Shown here piece by piece: positions 24,886 to 34,939 of a DNA stretch of 64,000 nucleotides (the stretch's first letter is position 1; every line of letters begins with the position of its first letter). Under the pieces are notes generated by a model, which made no database searches, was not told where the DNA came from, and saw nothing but the letters and a program-made list of their open reading frames with translations. The DNA comes from Stieleria sp. JC731 (GTDB lineage Bacteria; Planctomycetota; Planctomycetia; Pirellulales; Pirellulaceae). A program made the position numbers and the translations under genes. Where the stretch lies: the NCBI RefSeq assembly GCF_020966635.1, contig NZ_JAJKFQ010000001.1, positions 248,001 through 312,000 of the forward strand, in the 5' to 3' direction.

Positions 24886-25722
24886 TTACTTGGTCTCGTC
24901 GAACGCAATCGGATAGGGCATCGGTTTTTCCCAGTGGTGGCGGTAGCCGTCGTGGATCCCTGGGCCGTTGACTCGGGCGACTTCAAAGACGGTTGCTCCT
25001 CCGCGTGTGGCTTGAAGCTCATATCCGGTGAGTCGCGATATGCCGCATCGGAAACTTAGGCTGCCATTTTGGCGAATGACTTCGACGATCACGATCGCTT
25101 CCGGGTTGGTCCCTTGCGCAAACCCAAAGATCGCGCCATCGATCACCCCCGCTGATTCAGACGAGTACCGATACAGCGGGCGCGGCATGAGTCTGAGTTG
25201 ATAAAGCTCGCCTTCGTCTTCTCCCCAGCGATCGGTGATCGTGAATTCTTCGGCAAGCTTTCGCATCTCGATAAGACGCCCTGTCGCAGGAAGTTTTAAG
25301 CGGGGAGTCTCGTTGACAGCGATCTCTTTAAAATCGGGCTGTTGTGGCATCCATGTTGACCGATTGGGATGCGTCAGTACCAGGTTCGGAGCAAGGACAA
25401 CGGTCGATTCGACGTAGTGTTTCTTTCTGTCGTTGATGTGGCATTTCGAGATCGCTGCGGGCCGGTCGTCGATCGTCCACAAAAAGACACCACCATTGGC
25501 GCCACTGATCGGGTTCACCCAACGAATGATCGGCTCGGTCCGCAGCGAACAAGAGACGCGGTCCTCTTTGCGAGTCAGCTGGTGAGCTTGCTGACGTTTG
25601 ACCAGGTATGTGAGGTGCTGATCTGGCTTTGCCGGTTCTTCGGCCGACATTGCGTTTGGCAGAGCAAGCCCGATCATCAATAGCAACGCTGCCGATTGAT
25701 ACATGGTGCATCGACTTCGCAT
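24886..25722 (-). CDS. Secreted protein of unknown function (planctomycetal)
   Basis: 278 residues from ATG 25722. AGGATC sits directly upstream and the frame's longer version (to 25821) lacks a signal. The signal peptide MYQSAALLLMIGLALPNAMS follows a short basic start. The mature part contains RWVNPISGANGGVFLWTIDD and RPAAISKCHINDRKKHYVES. It also contains FTITDRWGEDEGELYQLRLM with PRPLYRY, then GAIFGFAQGTNPEAIVIVEV. The segment YSSESAGVIDGAIFGFAQGTNPE is a pattern I associate with a planctomycetal family of periplasmic proteins, but no activity is known. Isolated gene between block B and the zinc-ribbon pair. Confidence 0.65.
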   Translation of the reverse strand: MRSRCTMYQSAALLLMIGLALPNAMSAEEPAKPDQHLTYLVKRQQAHQLTRKEDRVSCSLRTEPIIRWVNPISGANGGVFLWTIDDRPAAISKCHINDRKKHYVESTVVLAPNLVLTHPNRSTWMPQQPDFKEIAVNETPRLKLPATGRLIEMRKLAEEFTITDRWGEDEGELYQLRLMPRPLYRYSSESAGVIDGAIFGFAQGTNPEAIVIVEVIRQNGSLSFRCGISRLTGYELQATRGGATVFEVARVNGPGIHDGYRHHWEKPMPYPIAFDETK

Positions 25723-25866
25723 GATCCTAAACGCCTCTTTGGAGTTTCTCTTTAATATAAGACGTTGTGTCTTACTTGCAAGCTTTTGGGCATTCGGCAG
25801 GCAAGTAGAAGTTCGCCGCATGACGCCGATACGTTGTATCGGATCGACACATGAAGTTCGCGTGGT

Positions 25867-26328
25867 CTAGCGACCGAACCAGCTCAGTAGCAACGCGAGG
25901 GCGATTGCGATTGAGCTGACGGTAATGGCGGCATCAAACTTTTTGATCTCTAGCGACTTCGCTTTCTTTTGCTCTTTGTCAGCGCCGCTGGGATTCAGTT
26001 CGACGCTATTCCGACCATACAGGCCGATGCAGATCGTGAGGCCACCTATGATAAGGGCATGCGAAGGACGCATGAAAAACAATATCGCGAGGCAGCTTAG
26101 GAACAACGACAGATTTGGAAGCGGATTGGAATACAGATTCTGGAATGTCTTTGTCAGGTCATCCAATTCCGAGGGACCTTGTTTAACCCGTGGTGGCGGT
26201 TTGGGGCGGAAAGCCATCGGGGCTTCGGAGAGGGCACGACACGCGGGACACTGGATGACACGGCCCGATGCATAGTCGGGAACTTCCAGTGGTTCATGGC
26301 ATCGCGGGCATGCAATTCGTATCGCCAA
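25867..26328 (-). CDS. Zinc-ribbon membrane protein, unknown function
   Basis: About 153 residues. I place the start at TTG 26328, which has AAAGGA upstream and lies 13 bp beyond the previous stop. The longer frame to 26370 would overlap the neighbour. The N-terminus is a four-cysteine zinc-ribbon: CPRCHEPLEVPDYASGRVIQ then CPAC. The middle is a Pro-rich linker with KPPPRVKQGPSELDDLTKTF. Two closely spaced membrane helices follow (NLSLFLSCLAILFFM, ALIIGGLTICIGLYG) and a last one at the C-terminus (ITVSSIAIALALLLSWFG). The layout mirrors the upstream gene. No function is known. Confidence 0.6.
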   Translation of the reverse strand: MAIRIACPRCHEPLEVPDYASGRVIQCPACRALSEAPMAFRPKPPPRVKQGPSELDDLTKTFQNLYSNPLPNLSLFLSCLAILFFMRPSHALIIGGLTICIGLYGRNSVELNPSGADKEQKKAKSLEIKKFDAAITVSSIAIALALLLSWFGR

Positions 26329-26341
26329 AATCGCTCGTCCT

Positions 26342-26842
26342 TTAACGGCTTGGTTTAAAGAGGGAGACAAACAACAGAAGACTTAGGATCATCACCATCC
26401 AGCCTGCACCGATGCCGTAGGTCACCCATTCTGATTCCCAGTACTGACCGGGATGGGCTTTGCGGAACAGAAAAAAACGAAGGATTCCTCCGACCCCGAT
26501 TCCCGCGATCATGAGCCAGATCGTTCCGAAGATTACCCAGCTGATCGCAAGGTTGATAAGTCGAAAAAAGGAGGATACGGAGTGTGATAGCGGAGGTGGT
26601 TGCTGTGGTGGAGGTCGGCGTCGTGGAGGGACACGGGGAGGCGTCTTTCGTTTTTGCGGACGTACTTCGTCTGCTGAGGTGAGCAAGATTGCTTCTTTGA
26701 CATTGTTATCGCGAAGTGATCGAGCAAGGATCGGTGCTCCCGGCAGATTGTATTTCATACCGCAATACGGGCACTTGAACTTCGTGCGTCGCTCGTTCGC
26801 GGTTAGCACTCCGCCGCATTTGCCACAAATATCTGCTTCCAT
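26342..26842 (-). CDS. Zinc-ribbon membrane protein, unknown function
   Basis: About 166 residues from ATG 26842; a TTG 9 bp upstream is also open. It starts with a zinc-ribbon of two Cys pairs (CGKCGGVLTANERRTKFKCP, then YCG). A very Pro/Arg-rich linker follows (RKTPPRVPPRRRPPPQQPPP). Two membrane helices come last (LAISWVIFGTIWLMIAGIGV and TYGIGAGWMVMILSLLLFVS). The zinc-ribbon plus linker plus membrane layout resembles planctomycetal DUF-type proteins that read as small cytosolic sensors tethered to the membrane. It is probably co-transcribed with the similar gene at 25867. Confidence 0.6.
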   Translation of the reverse strand: MEADICGKCGGVLTANERRTKFKCPYCGMKYNLPGAPILARSLRDNNVKEAILLTSADEVRPQKRKTPPRVPPRRRPPPQQPPPLSHSVSSFFRLINLAISWVIFGTIWLMIAGIGVGGILRFFLFRKAHPGQYWESEWVTYGIGAGWMVMILSLLLFVSLFKPSR

Positions 26843-27320
26843 ACCGGTCAAAGGAACTTTCTGATTTAGCTAAAGAGGTGGTGAAGGTGCACTGCGGGTG
26901 TTTGATTTTCAGCGGCACAGTTTAGCACGACTTATCAAGCCGTCCGCCGCCACACAAAAGATAATTCGCATCGCTGGTGGCAAGCGTCACTTTTTACTAT
27001 CGGCAGCAAATGTCCGCCAATCGGGCGGAAAAAGATACGAAGTCTTGATGACAAAGCTTCACGTATCGACGCAGATGCACTCGCCAGTGACCGGTATGAA
27101 TGGCGAATGTGGAAAGCCAGGCGATGCGGTAGGTCAAATTCGCAAATGTTACGATTGCGTTTCTACGCGAGTTCCGCGAGTTCTAGGAGTTCTAGGAGTT
27201 TCGCCGATTCTTATCACCTCGGTGACATTTCGCGGCAGTGAAGATCGTCTGATTTCAGATCTGCGAATACAGAGCTTTGCGACTTTCACTAGGCATCAAT
27301 CCGATACCCGTCATCGGGGT
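26843..27320. other. Intergenic region with a 9-bp tandem repeat
   Basis: 478 bp without a convincing gene. At 27169-27204 four 9-bp units lie head to tail (GAGTTCCGC, GAGTTCTAG, GAGTTCTAG, GAGTTTCGC). A rightward frame over 26898-27338 overlaps the kinase gene's end and has no recognisable product. Confidence 0.5.
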
Positions 27321-30300
27321 TTATTCGGGGTGGAGTAATCTTTCCACGGTCGAAAGCAATACCTTCGAGCTGATTGGTTTAGTTAAGTATTCGTCAAAGC
27401 CGAGTGAGATCAATTTGCGCCGAGTGCCCTTCATCGCGTCTGCCGTCAACGCGATCACCGGCAGTTCCAAATCGCGATTGCGAATTTCTTCGATCGCTTG
27501 CATCCCGTTCAGAATTGGCATTTGGATATCCATCAAGACCAAGTTGAACGGTTGACCCGTTTGGTGAGACTCAATGACTTTGTCGACGGCTTGTCGGCCG
27601 TTTTCCGCTGTTTCGATCAAGCAGCCTGCTTTGCTTAGAAAGTGTTGTGCGATGTAGCGAATGTCGCGACGGTCATCGGCAATGAGGATTCGGGATCCGG
27701 CGATGGAGCGGTCGTCGGATGATTGGTGTTGCGGCAACGGATCCGTTTCGCGGCGTTCACCCAGTTTCAGATCTTTAAGCTCCGTGGCCGGGTCGACCGG
27801 CAGGGTGACTCGAAAGCTACTGCCTTCGCCTTCTCGGGACTCGACTTCGATCGTTCCGGAAAGGGCTTTTGCCAGTCTTTGGCAGATGCTTAATCCCAGT
27901 CCTGTGCCACCGAATCGTTGGTGAATCGTTTGGCTGGCTTGGGTGAAGGGTTCGAAGAGGCGATCAACCTGTTCTTGTGACATGCCAATGCCATCGTCGG
28001 AGACTTCGAATTCCATCCATTGACCGTCGTCTCGCTGGTGGTGCCGAACAACAACCTTGGCATGTCCACCGGCAGCAAACTTGATCGAGTTGCTGGTCAG
28101 GTTGATCAGGATTTGGCGAAGGCGAGCCGGGTCTGTGTTGAGTGATTCTGGTAGTGGGTTTTCCAGTTCAACTTTCAATTCGGTTTCAAACTCGATGGCT
28201 CGCATTTGCATCGTCTGTTCGATATCGGTCAAGAACTCATCAAGACGAATGACCATCGGGTCGGTGGAGAACTTTCCAGATTCGATTCGTGAAAGGTCGA
28301 GCACGTCGTTGAGCAAGCGAAGGAGGTATTCGCCATTTCGTTTGATCGTCGCAAGCTTATCGCGGACTTCTTCGTTTTCAATTTCCTCGTCAACGATCTG
28401 CGTGAAGCCGAGAATCGCGGATAGAGGCGTTCTTAATTCGTGGGACATGTTGGCAAGGAAACGCGATTTCGCAGCGTTGGCCGCATCGGCTTCACGTTGC
28501 ATATGACGAAGTCGGCGTTCTTCTTCGCGACGTTTGGTGATGTCAACGAAGGTAACGACGGCGCCAATCGAGATGCCCTTTTCGATAAGAGGGTGAATCC
28601 AGTACTCGACCGGGAATGAGGTTCCGTCGGCACGCCAAAAGACCTGATCTGAATCGGCATGATCCGATTCAGACTGCCGCAGCGCCCGATGCATCATGCT
28701 GTCTTCGCGATTGATCGTATCACCCTCGATCGACGTATGATGGATCGCATCGTGGATGTCCTTTCCGATCAATTCTTCTGCATCCGAATATCCGAGCATC
28801 CGCACACAGGTTTGGTTGCAGAACGTACAGGTTCCTTGCTGATCCATACCGAAGATTCCTTCGGCGGTGGAGTTGAGCAACAGGCGAGTCATTCGTTCGT
28901 TGCGTTCGAGTGCCAAGCTGGCTTCGATTCGTTCGGTGACATCCGTTTGGATGCCAACATAGGCAATCGTCTCGCCAGCGTTGTCTTTTACTGGAGTGAT
29001 ATGCAGGTCATTCCAGAACGGCTCGCCATTTTTTCGGTGGTTGCGGATGGTGGTTCGGCAAGACTGGTGATTTTTGATCGAAGTTCGCAGCTTTTGAACG
29101 TCATCGGGATCGGTTTCGGCGCCTTGCATCAGGCGGCAGTTGCGTCCCAGAATCTCGTCAACGGAATAGCCGGTAATTTTTTCGAAGCCGGTATTTGCGA
29201 AAGTGATGGGGTTGTCATCTTTGGTCGGATCCGAGATCACCACACCTGTTTCAACAGTTTCGATGGCCTGTTCGAGTAGTCGACGTCGTGATTCGGCTTG
29301 TTTTCTTTCCGTGATGTCTCGGATTGCGGCAAACAGAAATCCTTTTTCTCGCAGCGTCACATAGGTCAGGGCAATTTCGACCGGGACGATTGAGTCCTCT
29401 ATTGTTTGGAGGGTTGTTTCGTAGATCAGTCCGCCTTTGTTACGTGCTTCGCTGAAGGCCTCGCCGAATCCGATCTGGTCCAGTTGGTTGTCAATTTTCA
29501 GAATTGATGAATGGACCGTGTCCTCAACAGTGGTGTTTAACAGCTTCGCGAGTTGCTCATTCGCATAGGTGATTTGGCCTTGTTCGTCGATCAACGCTTG
29601 TGCGTCAATGCTCGCATCCGCCATGAACTTGAATTGTTCAAGGTCGGCTTCGGTTTCCTTGCGTGAGCTGATGTCGACAAGTGAGATTACAACACCGTCG
29701 ACTTCTGATCCCGTCCAATACGGAATCGCGCGAGTAAAGTAGACCTTGTCAGCGATCGTGACTTCCCATTCGATCTCGCGTCGCTCATCGAGTACCGTAT
29801 TCACTTGCTGAATGAACGTGTCGTCTGCGACTCGGGCGAGGAAATTTTCGATCTTTCGCCCGATGTCTTGGCTTTCCAGATAAAGCAGTTTTCCGAATGC
29901 AGGGGTGTATCTGCGGATTTGCAATTCTCGGTCAAGAAACAGCACCCCGACATGCGTTGTGGCCAGAAGGTTTTGCATGTCCGTGTTGGATTCATCAAGC
30001 TCTTTGACTCGCTTTTGATGTTCCGCGTTGACGGTATAGAGTTCCTCGTTGACGCTATGCAGTTCTTCGTTGGTGCTGGTTAATTCCTCGTTGGCTGCGA
30101 CCATTTCTTCATTGGTCGCTTGGAGCTCTTCGTTCGACGTTTCAAGTTCTTCGATCGTCGCTTGCAAGTTTTGCTGGGTGTAGGACAGGTCCTGTTCGAG
30201 CGTTTCGATTCTGGCAGCGGCGACCGTTCCGATATCAACGTTGTGGTACTCGGCTTCGGTGTAGGACGTTGCCGCCGCCTGCATGTCTTCGAATTGGACG

Positions 30301-32312
30301 AGTAAATAGAGCCGTCCGTTCGATTCCAGCTTAATCGGTTCGACGATTAGACGAACTTCGCGAGAGGGATCTGAAGGATGGGGCAGACCGCTGTAACGCA
30401 CCGGTTCGCCACCACGCAAGGTGTGCTGAATTGCGGCGGAGAGCGAATTGCGTGCTGCCGGGTAAATCATTTCCAGAACGTTCGTCGTCGGTCGCCCAAT
30501 GACGACTTTCAGGAATGGCTCTGATCCGGCAAATGTATGAAGCACCTGATTGTTTTCGTCGATCAGGATGCTGGGCGGCATGACCTTGCCAAGCAAGGTG
30601 TCGTAAAGCGATGGAAGGATGTCATTGCGTGTTTCGACTTGCTGTTCGCTTTGAAAAAACGGACTGACGCCACGTCGCTCGTGGCGACGAGCGATCGGCA
30701 TGCGAACTTCAGTAGGCAATCGAAGATCGCGCCGCTTGCGATAGATCTTGTGACCTTTTTGCAATGAATCAAATTCATCTGCTAAGTCACCAGGCGATTC
30801 GCTCGGGCCAAGAAATAGGATTCCCTGAGTGCAGAGCGCGAAGTGCAGCAGCGATAACGCTTTTCGCTGTGTCGTCGGTTGCAAGTAAATCAGCAAATTG
30901 CGACACGTGACCAGATGCATTTGTGTGAATGGCGGGTCGCTGACGACGTTGTGCGGTGCGAAAACGATGTGCCTTCGAAGCTCCGGTGTGACATAGAATC
31001 CGTCGCGCCGCTTTCTGAAGTACTTCGCCCTATATCTTTCGGGAAGCGTTTCGATTTTCTTTGCGTCGTAGATCCCTGCGGCAGCGAACTGTAGCGACTC
31101 TTGGTGTGCGTCGGTCGCAAAGATTTTGAAGTTCGGTTGTCGGCCAGCTCGCTCGTAGGCTTCGTTTAAAAGGATCGCGATCGAGTAAGCTTCTTCGCCG
31201 GAGGCGCAGCCACAAACCCACGCTCTAAATTCGCTGTCTTCGATTTGTTCGATCAGTTTTGGAAAGGCGTGCGTCGTCAGCAATTCGAATGATTCTGTAT
31301 CGCGAAAGAATCGCGTCACGCCAATGAGAAGATCTTTGTAGAGATCGTTTACCTCGTTCCCATTCTCGCGAAGATAGGTGACGTATTGAGACAAATCGCT
31401 GATGTCGAGCATCTCCATGCGACGCTGAATTCGGCGATGAACGGTTCCCGGCTTGTAGCTGGAAAAGTCGATGTCGTGAGCGGTTTGCAGCAGGTGGAAA
31501 ACATGGTCCAAACCAGAGGTGTCATCTTGGTGCTGAAACTGTTCTCGCAGTTGTTCGACGGGTTCACCATTGGCGACATAACGAACGATGGCGTTGGGGA
31601 TCGTATCTGGAGGAAGAATCAGGTCGACGCATCCCGTTTCTTGTGCATTCAACGGCATGGAGTCGAATTTGCAAGTCGAGGGGTCTTGGGAGATCACCAG
31701 CCCGCCGACTTCTGAGATTTCACGGACTCCTTTTGAGCCGTCGCTTCCTGTTCCGGACATGATCACACCGATCGAGTAGCGACCGATGTCTTGGGCCAGG
31801 GATCGAAAGAACAAGTCGATCGGATGGTTGACGATTCGATCACTCGGGCGTTCGGTCAGCAGTAGCTTGCCTTCGGAAACAATCATCTCAGTCTTGGCCG
31901 GAATCAAATAAATGTGATTCGGTTCGACAGGCATTCGGTCCTTGACGACCTTGACGGGCAGGTCGGTCATTCGACCCAGAAGCGAATCCATGTGGCTTTC
32001 AAAGTCAGGTGACAAATGCTGGATGACCACATAGGAGATCCCCGCATCTGTCGCGGCTGACTTGAAGAAACTTTCGAGTGCCTCCAGGCCACCGGCCGAT
32101 GCGCCGATCGCCACGATGTGGTGCTGGCATGCGTCGTCAGAATCCTCGCAGTCTTCATCAGTGCTTGAGGACGTGTCAGCAGAACTGGAGCCTGATTCGG
32201 ACGCTTCATCGGTGCTTGATGACACGTCGATGTGTTCTTTGCTTTCCTGGGTTGCCCCAGCGGAGGTCCGGGAATGATCGTCCGATGTTGCAAAGATAGA
32301 TTGTTTGGGCAT
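27321..32312 (-). CDS. CheB-CheR-PAS-histidine kinase-receiver hybrid protein
   Basis: 1663 residues. Order: an acidic Ser-rich tail (1-62); a CheB methylesterase domain (about 64-250; Ser72 in GASAGG, His99 in VIQHLSPD, Asp191 in GTGSDG); a CheR methyltransferase domain (about 265-530; [33 protein letters not shown]). Next is a long coiled coil ([18 protein letters not shown] and following), several PAS/PAC modules ([14 protein letters not shown] is LOV-like; about four in total), and a HisKA domain with phospho-His in [15 protein letters not shown]. The HATPase domain ([25 protein letters not shown]) and a C-terminal receiver ([15 protein letters not shown]) complete it. No transmembrane segment is seen, so it should be cytosolic. 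Such proteins combine chemosensory-type modules with a hybrid kinase. No other chemotaxis gene is nearby. Confidence 0.9.
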   Translation of the reverse strand: MPKQSIFATSDDHSRTSAGATQESKEHIDVSSSTDEASESGSSSADTSSSTDEDCEDSDDACQHHIVAIGASAGGLEALESFFKSAATDAGISYVVIQHLSPDFESHMDSLLGRMTDLPVKVVKDRMPVEPNHIYLIPAKTEMIVSEGKLLLTERPSDRIVNHPIDLFFRSLAQDIGRYSIGVIMSGTGSDGSKGVREISEVGGLVISQDPSTCKFDSMPLNAQETGCVDLILPPDTIPNAIVRYVANGEPVEQLREQFQHQDDTSGLDHVFHLLQTAHDIDFSSYKPGTVHRRIQRRMEMLDISDLSQYVTYLRENGNEVNDLYKDLLIGVTRFFRDTESFELLTTHAFPKLIEQIEDSEFRAWVCGCASGEEAYSIAILLNEAYERAGRQPNFKIFATDAHQESLQFAAAGIYDAKKIETLPERYRAKYFRKRRDGFYVTPELRRHIVFAPHNVVSDPPFTQMHLVTCRNLLIYLQPTTQRKALSLLHFALCTQGILFLGPSESPGDLADEFDSLQKGHKIYRKRRDLRLPTEVRMPIARRHERRGVSPFFQSEQQVETRNDILPSLYDTLLGKVMPPSILIDENNQVLHTFAGSEPFLKVVIGRPTTNVLEMIYPAARNSLSAAIQHTLRGGEPVRYSGLPHPSDPSREVRLIVEPIKLESNGRLYLLVQFEDMQAAATSYTEAEYHNVDIGTVAAARIETLEQDLSYTQQNLQATIEELETSNEELQATNEEMVAANEELTSTNEELHSVNEELYTVNAEHQKRVKELDESNTDMQNLLATTHVGVLFLDRELQIRRYTPAFGKLLYLESQDIGRKIENFLARVADDTFIQQVNTVLDERREIEWEVTIADKVYFTRAIPYWTGSEVDGVVISLVDISSRKETEADLEQFKFMADASIDAQALIDEQGQITYANEQLAKLLNTTVEDTVHSSILKIDNQLDQIGFGEAFSEARNKGGLIYETTLQTIEDSIVPVEIALTYVTLREKGFLFAAIRDITERKQAESRRRLLEQAIETVETGVVISDPTKDDNPITFANTGFEKITGYSVDEILGRNCRLMQGAETDPDDVQKLRTSIKNHQSCRTTIRNHRKNGEPFWNDLHITPVKDNAGETIAYVGIQTDVTERIEASLALERNERMTRLLLNSTAEGIFGMDQQGTCTFCNQTCVRMLGYSDAEELIGKDIHDAIHHTSIEGDTINREDSMMHRALRQSESDHADSDQVFWRADGTSFPVEYWIHPLIEKGISIGAVVTFVDITKRREEERRLRHMQREADAANAAKSRFLANMSHELRTPLSAILGFTQIVDEEIENEEVRDKLATIKRNGEYLLRLLNDVLDLSRIESGKFSTDPMVIRLDEFLTDIEQTMQMRAIEFETELKVELENPLPESLNTDPARLRQILINLTSNSIKFAAGGHAKVVVRHHQRDDGQWMEFEVSDDGIGMSQEQVDRLFEPFTQASQTIHQRFGGTGLGLSICQRLAKALSGTIEVESREGEGSSFRVTLPVDPATELKDLKLGERRETDPLPQHQSSDDRSIAGSRILIADDRRDIRYIAQHFLSKAGCLIETAENGRQAVDKVIESHQTGQPFNLVLMDIQMPILNGMQAIEEIRNRDLELPVIALTADAMKGTRRKLISLGFDEYLTKPISSKVLLSTVERLLHPE

Positions 32313-32560
32313 GGCAGCTTTTTTGACGCCTCAATCAGCGTTCTTGCTGAGAAGTCGTGAAGTTCGGTTGAACTGAAGTTGTTGTTGCTGTTGCCATTCC
32401 CAGCTGCCATAGATGGGTTGGTGGCATTGATCAGCAAATCAGTTCGGCGAAATTGCGTCAAAGAGATGACGCAAGGGAATGATATTCTAGTAGTTTACCG
32501 CCATGACTACTATGCCTTCCCTCCGGTATCCACCGGCATTTGCGGTCAGGGGAATGGGAT
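32313..32560. other. Intergenic region upstream of the hybrid kinase
   Basis: About 250 bp that should hold the kinase gene promoter. No ORF or RNA is recognised. It leads into the inverted-repeat element at 32561. Confidence 0.4.
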
Positions 32561-32658
32561 GATCCGCTTTGGCGCTAGCCACGGTTATTTGATTACAGGC
32601 CTATGGAAGACGGCATTGAGCAGCAGAAGAAACCGTCGCTAGCGCGATCACGGCTCAG
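32561..32658. repeat. Short TIR element of the GGCGYTAGCC family
   Basis: Left end GATCCGCTTTGGCGCTAGCC then ACGGTT. Right end AACCGTCGCTAGCGCGATCA then CGGCTCAG (32631-32658). The right end matches copies 1 and 2 at 12135 almost base for base, but the interior is shorter, giving 98 bp in all. A further left-end-like fragment GATCCGCTTTGGCGATCGGG follows at 32671. Confidence 0.7.
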
Positions 32659-32715
32659 GGCAGACGAACTGATCCGCTTTGGCGATCGGGAATGTTGACG
32701 TCTTATGGACAGCTT

Positions 32716-33252
32716 CTAGGTACCGACCATCTCGCTTAGCTTTTGCACCGTGCGGAAGTTTCGTGCGGTGGTGGGGACATCGAGATATCGTTCGACTTTT
32801 GCGGCTAGCTTGGATCGGCCGATGCCTTCTGGGGCATGCAGGTAAAAGACGGAATCGGTAAGGACGTACTGTTCCGTTTCAGATTTGATCGCATCGATCG
32901 CCGGCAGGTCGGCATCGGTTGCCGGCGTTTGCAGAAAGAAAAAATGCAGAGACTTTGGATCGTCGCTGGCGTCGGGAAATGGATTCGCTTCGATTGTTTC
33001 CTCGAATTGCTCGCTGCTTAGAAGGATCAGATTTGGGCGAAATCCATGCTCGCTTTCGATCGCCTGCTGGATTTTCTTCGTTAGCGGTCCGCTTGTTTTT
33101 GCTTTGCTTTCGAAGACGGCATTGCCGCTTTGGATATAAGTCTGAACGTTTCTTAGCTGAAGCGATTCGAGGTTTTCACGCAGCTTGGCCATCGGAAGAA
33201 TGTTGTTCCCACCGACATTGATTCCACGAAAGAGTGCGATCCAAGTTTGCAT
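32716..33252 (-). CDS. DUF1697 domain protein
   Basis: 178 residues, full length for the family. The start of the domain is diagnostic: WIALFRGINVGGNNILPMAK (residues 4-23), then LESLQLRNVQTYIQSGNAVF. The middle is FRPNLILLSSEQFEETIEAN-like and the end is YLHAPEGIGRSKLAAKVERY with ARNFRTVQKLSEM. DUF1697 proteins are widespread cytosolic proteins of unknown biochemical role. Stand-alone gene. Confidence 0.9.
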   Translation of the reverse strand: MQTWIALFRGINVGGNNILPMAKLRENLESLQLRNVQTYIQSGNAVFESKAKTSGPLTKKIQQAIESEHGFRPNLILLSSEQFEETIEANPFPDASDDPKSLHFFFLQTPATDADLPAIDAIKSETEQYVLTDSVFYLHAPEGIGRSKLAAKVERYLDVPTTARNFRTVQKLSEMVGT

Positions 33253-33295
33253 ACAGATCTCTTTGGCACACAGGCTATCGCGTCAGGTGCTTCAG

Positions 33296-34132
33296 CTAGC
33301 GTTGAACATTTTCAGGATGGCTTCCGCTGACGGCATCTGAGATATCCGCTAGCGCACGCATGATGCCTCCAAAGACGATATAGAACGCACCGAGTAGCGA
33401 TAGTGCGAACCAAAAGCCGACTACACCCACGACCGCGATGACGAAGGTTAGGGCAGCGAGCATGATCTCCGAAAGCGAGCCACCTAGGACTGCCATGACG
33501 ATCCCGAACAACGCTCCACCGATGATGGGGATCGCAACAACGATTGTCGCGATGTTCACAATCCAGCGAAAGAAGACGCCGTAGGTAATCACAAGGCTCG
33601 CTGCGGACCGTTCCTGCCGATACGTCGTATGGTTACCGAAGCCGGCGACGGACTGAGCGGCTTGTTGCGAGTTTGAGGCAAAGGACTTGAAGGCGGCAAA
33701 GCGACTTGGCGAATCGGCTCCGAAGTCGGTCGAGTACGGGCTGGCTGATTCGGTTGCCGTTTCGACTTGCGGAGTTGGCTGAGGCTCTGGTGCCGCTTGT
33801 TGTCCAACTTCGATCTGTGGAATCGCCGCGGCTGTTTGTGGTGCTGGCGGGACAGGCGGTTGGATCACCGCTGCGGTCGGCGCTGGTGGCGGAGCCGGTG
33901 CTGATTGAGCGAGCTGCATGCGGACCTGTCCGAACTGGAACCCGCTTTCTTCTCGCCAAACCTTTTCGATCAGGTTCTGTAGTTTTTCACGTCGCGGATG
34001 ATCGAGATCGATGTAGTCCAAACTGGCGGTCACGATCAAATTCAGTCCGTCGACCTGGATGGATTCGACGAAGTTCTCGATTTTCGAGCCGGAGATTTTG
34101 GCCCGCATTTTTGCAGCTAGTTCGTCGCTCAC
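33296..34132 (-). CDS. Membrane protein of unknown function with Pro/Ala-rich linker
   Basis: About 278 residues from GTG 34132, which has AAGGG six bases upstream; a TTG at 34138 is also in frame. The N-terminal 80 residues form a small alpha/beta domain (DELAAKMRAKISGSKIENFV, GLNLIVTASLDYIDLDHPRR, REKLQNLIEKVW). Next is a linker of Pro, Ala and Gln (about 85-150), then a C-terminal membrane domain. That domain has three or four helices, e.g. IVNIATIVVAIPIIGGALFG, LAALTFVIAVVGVVGFWFA, LLGAFYIVFGGIM. No family is recognised. The next gene upstream (34265) is another membrane protein on the same strand, so they may be co-transcribed. Confidence 0.6.
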   Translation of the reverse strand: MSDELAAKMRAKISGSKIENFVESIQVDGLNLIVTASLDYIDLDHPRREKLQNLIEKVWREESGFQFGQVRMQLAQSAPAPPPAPTAAVIQPPVPPAPQTAAAIPQIEVGQQAAPEPQPTPQVETATESASPYSTDFGADSPSRFAAFKSFASNSQQAAQSVAGFGNHTTYRQERSAASLVITYGVFFRWIVNIATIVVAIPIIGGALFGIVMAVLGGSLSEIMLAALTFVIAVVGVVGFWFALSLLGAFYIVFGGIMRALADISDAVSGSHPENVQR

Positions 34133-34264
34133 GTTCAACCCTTACTCTATCGCACCATCAACAGAAACCGATGGGCACCAGTATAGTTCCGGCGAACGGT
34201 CTCTGGATGGCTAGGCAGCGACGGGCTGATGATTATGCGAGAACCGATTGCTGGCTCTCGAAAG

Positions 34265-34867
34265 CTAGCGGGACAGCGGCTGAGGTTGCAGGCTAGACTG
34301 AGCAGATTGAGGAACGAGGAAGCCGCGCAGCTGTGGCGTTTGTTGGACGGGCGGATCGTTCAAGGTCGATTGAGCTTGGCTGAGATCTTGCTCGTTTGCG
34401 GCTTTGCGTTTGTTCTGTTCTGCCAGTTCACGAAGCTGTTCGGGAGGCATCAAATCCATCACCCGGCCAAATTTGTTAGACGTTTTTGATAGCGAATGGT
34501 CAACCGAAGTGGCGTGCGACTTTAGGGAGCTAACCGCAGAGGCGAGTTCGCGGATTTCTTCCGGTCTGGCTGAACGTCCGGTTGATGTCATCGTGTCCAG
34601 TTTGGCTTGAACGGTAGCAAGCTGCTCGGACAGTTTTGCGACTTCGGCTTCCGCGATGGCGACCTGCTCGCTCGCGTCAACAACGTCTTCGATACCGAAT
34701 TCGACACCGGCAAAGGAACTGATGCCGGCACGTTCAAGTTGGCTGCGGACAAAACTTGGGACGACGATCAATAACACCATCGCGGCAACAATCATTGCCT
34801 CACGAGTCGCGGCGAATAGGTCGCGAAGGTCGCTCCACTTCGATTTTTGTTCGTCACCACTAGCCAC
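34265..34867 (-). CDS. Single-helix membrane protein with coiled coil, unknown function
   Basis: 200 residues from a GTG start with a strong AAGGAG seven bases upstream. One membrane helix near residues 25-40 (AMIVAAMVLLIVVPSFVR) is followed by FAGVEFGIEDVVDASEQVA. A coiled coil then runs over about 70-140 (AEAEVAKLSEQLATVQAKLD, ELASAVSSLKSHATSVDHSL). The C-terminus is Gln/Ser/Pro-rich and probably disordered. No known domain. The topology (short cytosolic start, long periplasmic coiled coil) suggests a structural or sensor role, which is inferred. Confidence 0.6.
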   Translation of the reverse strand: MASGDEQKSKWSDLRDLFAATREAMIVAAMVLLIVVPSFVRSQLERAGISSFAGVEFGIEDVVDASEQVAIAEAEVAKLSEQLATVQAKLDTMTSTGRSARPEEIRELASAVSSLKSHATSVDHSLSKTSNKFGRVMDLMPPEQLRELAEQNKRKAANEQDLSQAQSTLNDPPVQQTPQLRGFLVPQSAQSSLQPQPLSR

Positions 34868-34939
34868 GGTGTGTCTCCTTGCTGGGCTAAACCGTCCGTC
34901 AATCCGGATTGTTCAATATTGCAAGGTTCCACGTCCAGG

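Noticed and set aside
24380-25022. Frames of about 120 codons inside repeat block B
   Set aside because: They are made of the tandem GC-rich units and run into the 3' end of the real gene at 24886.
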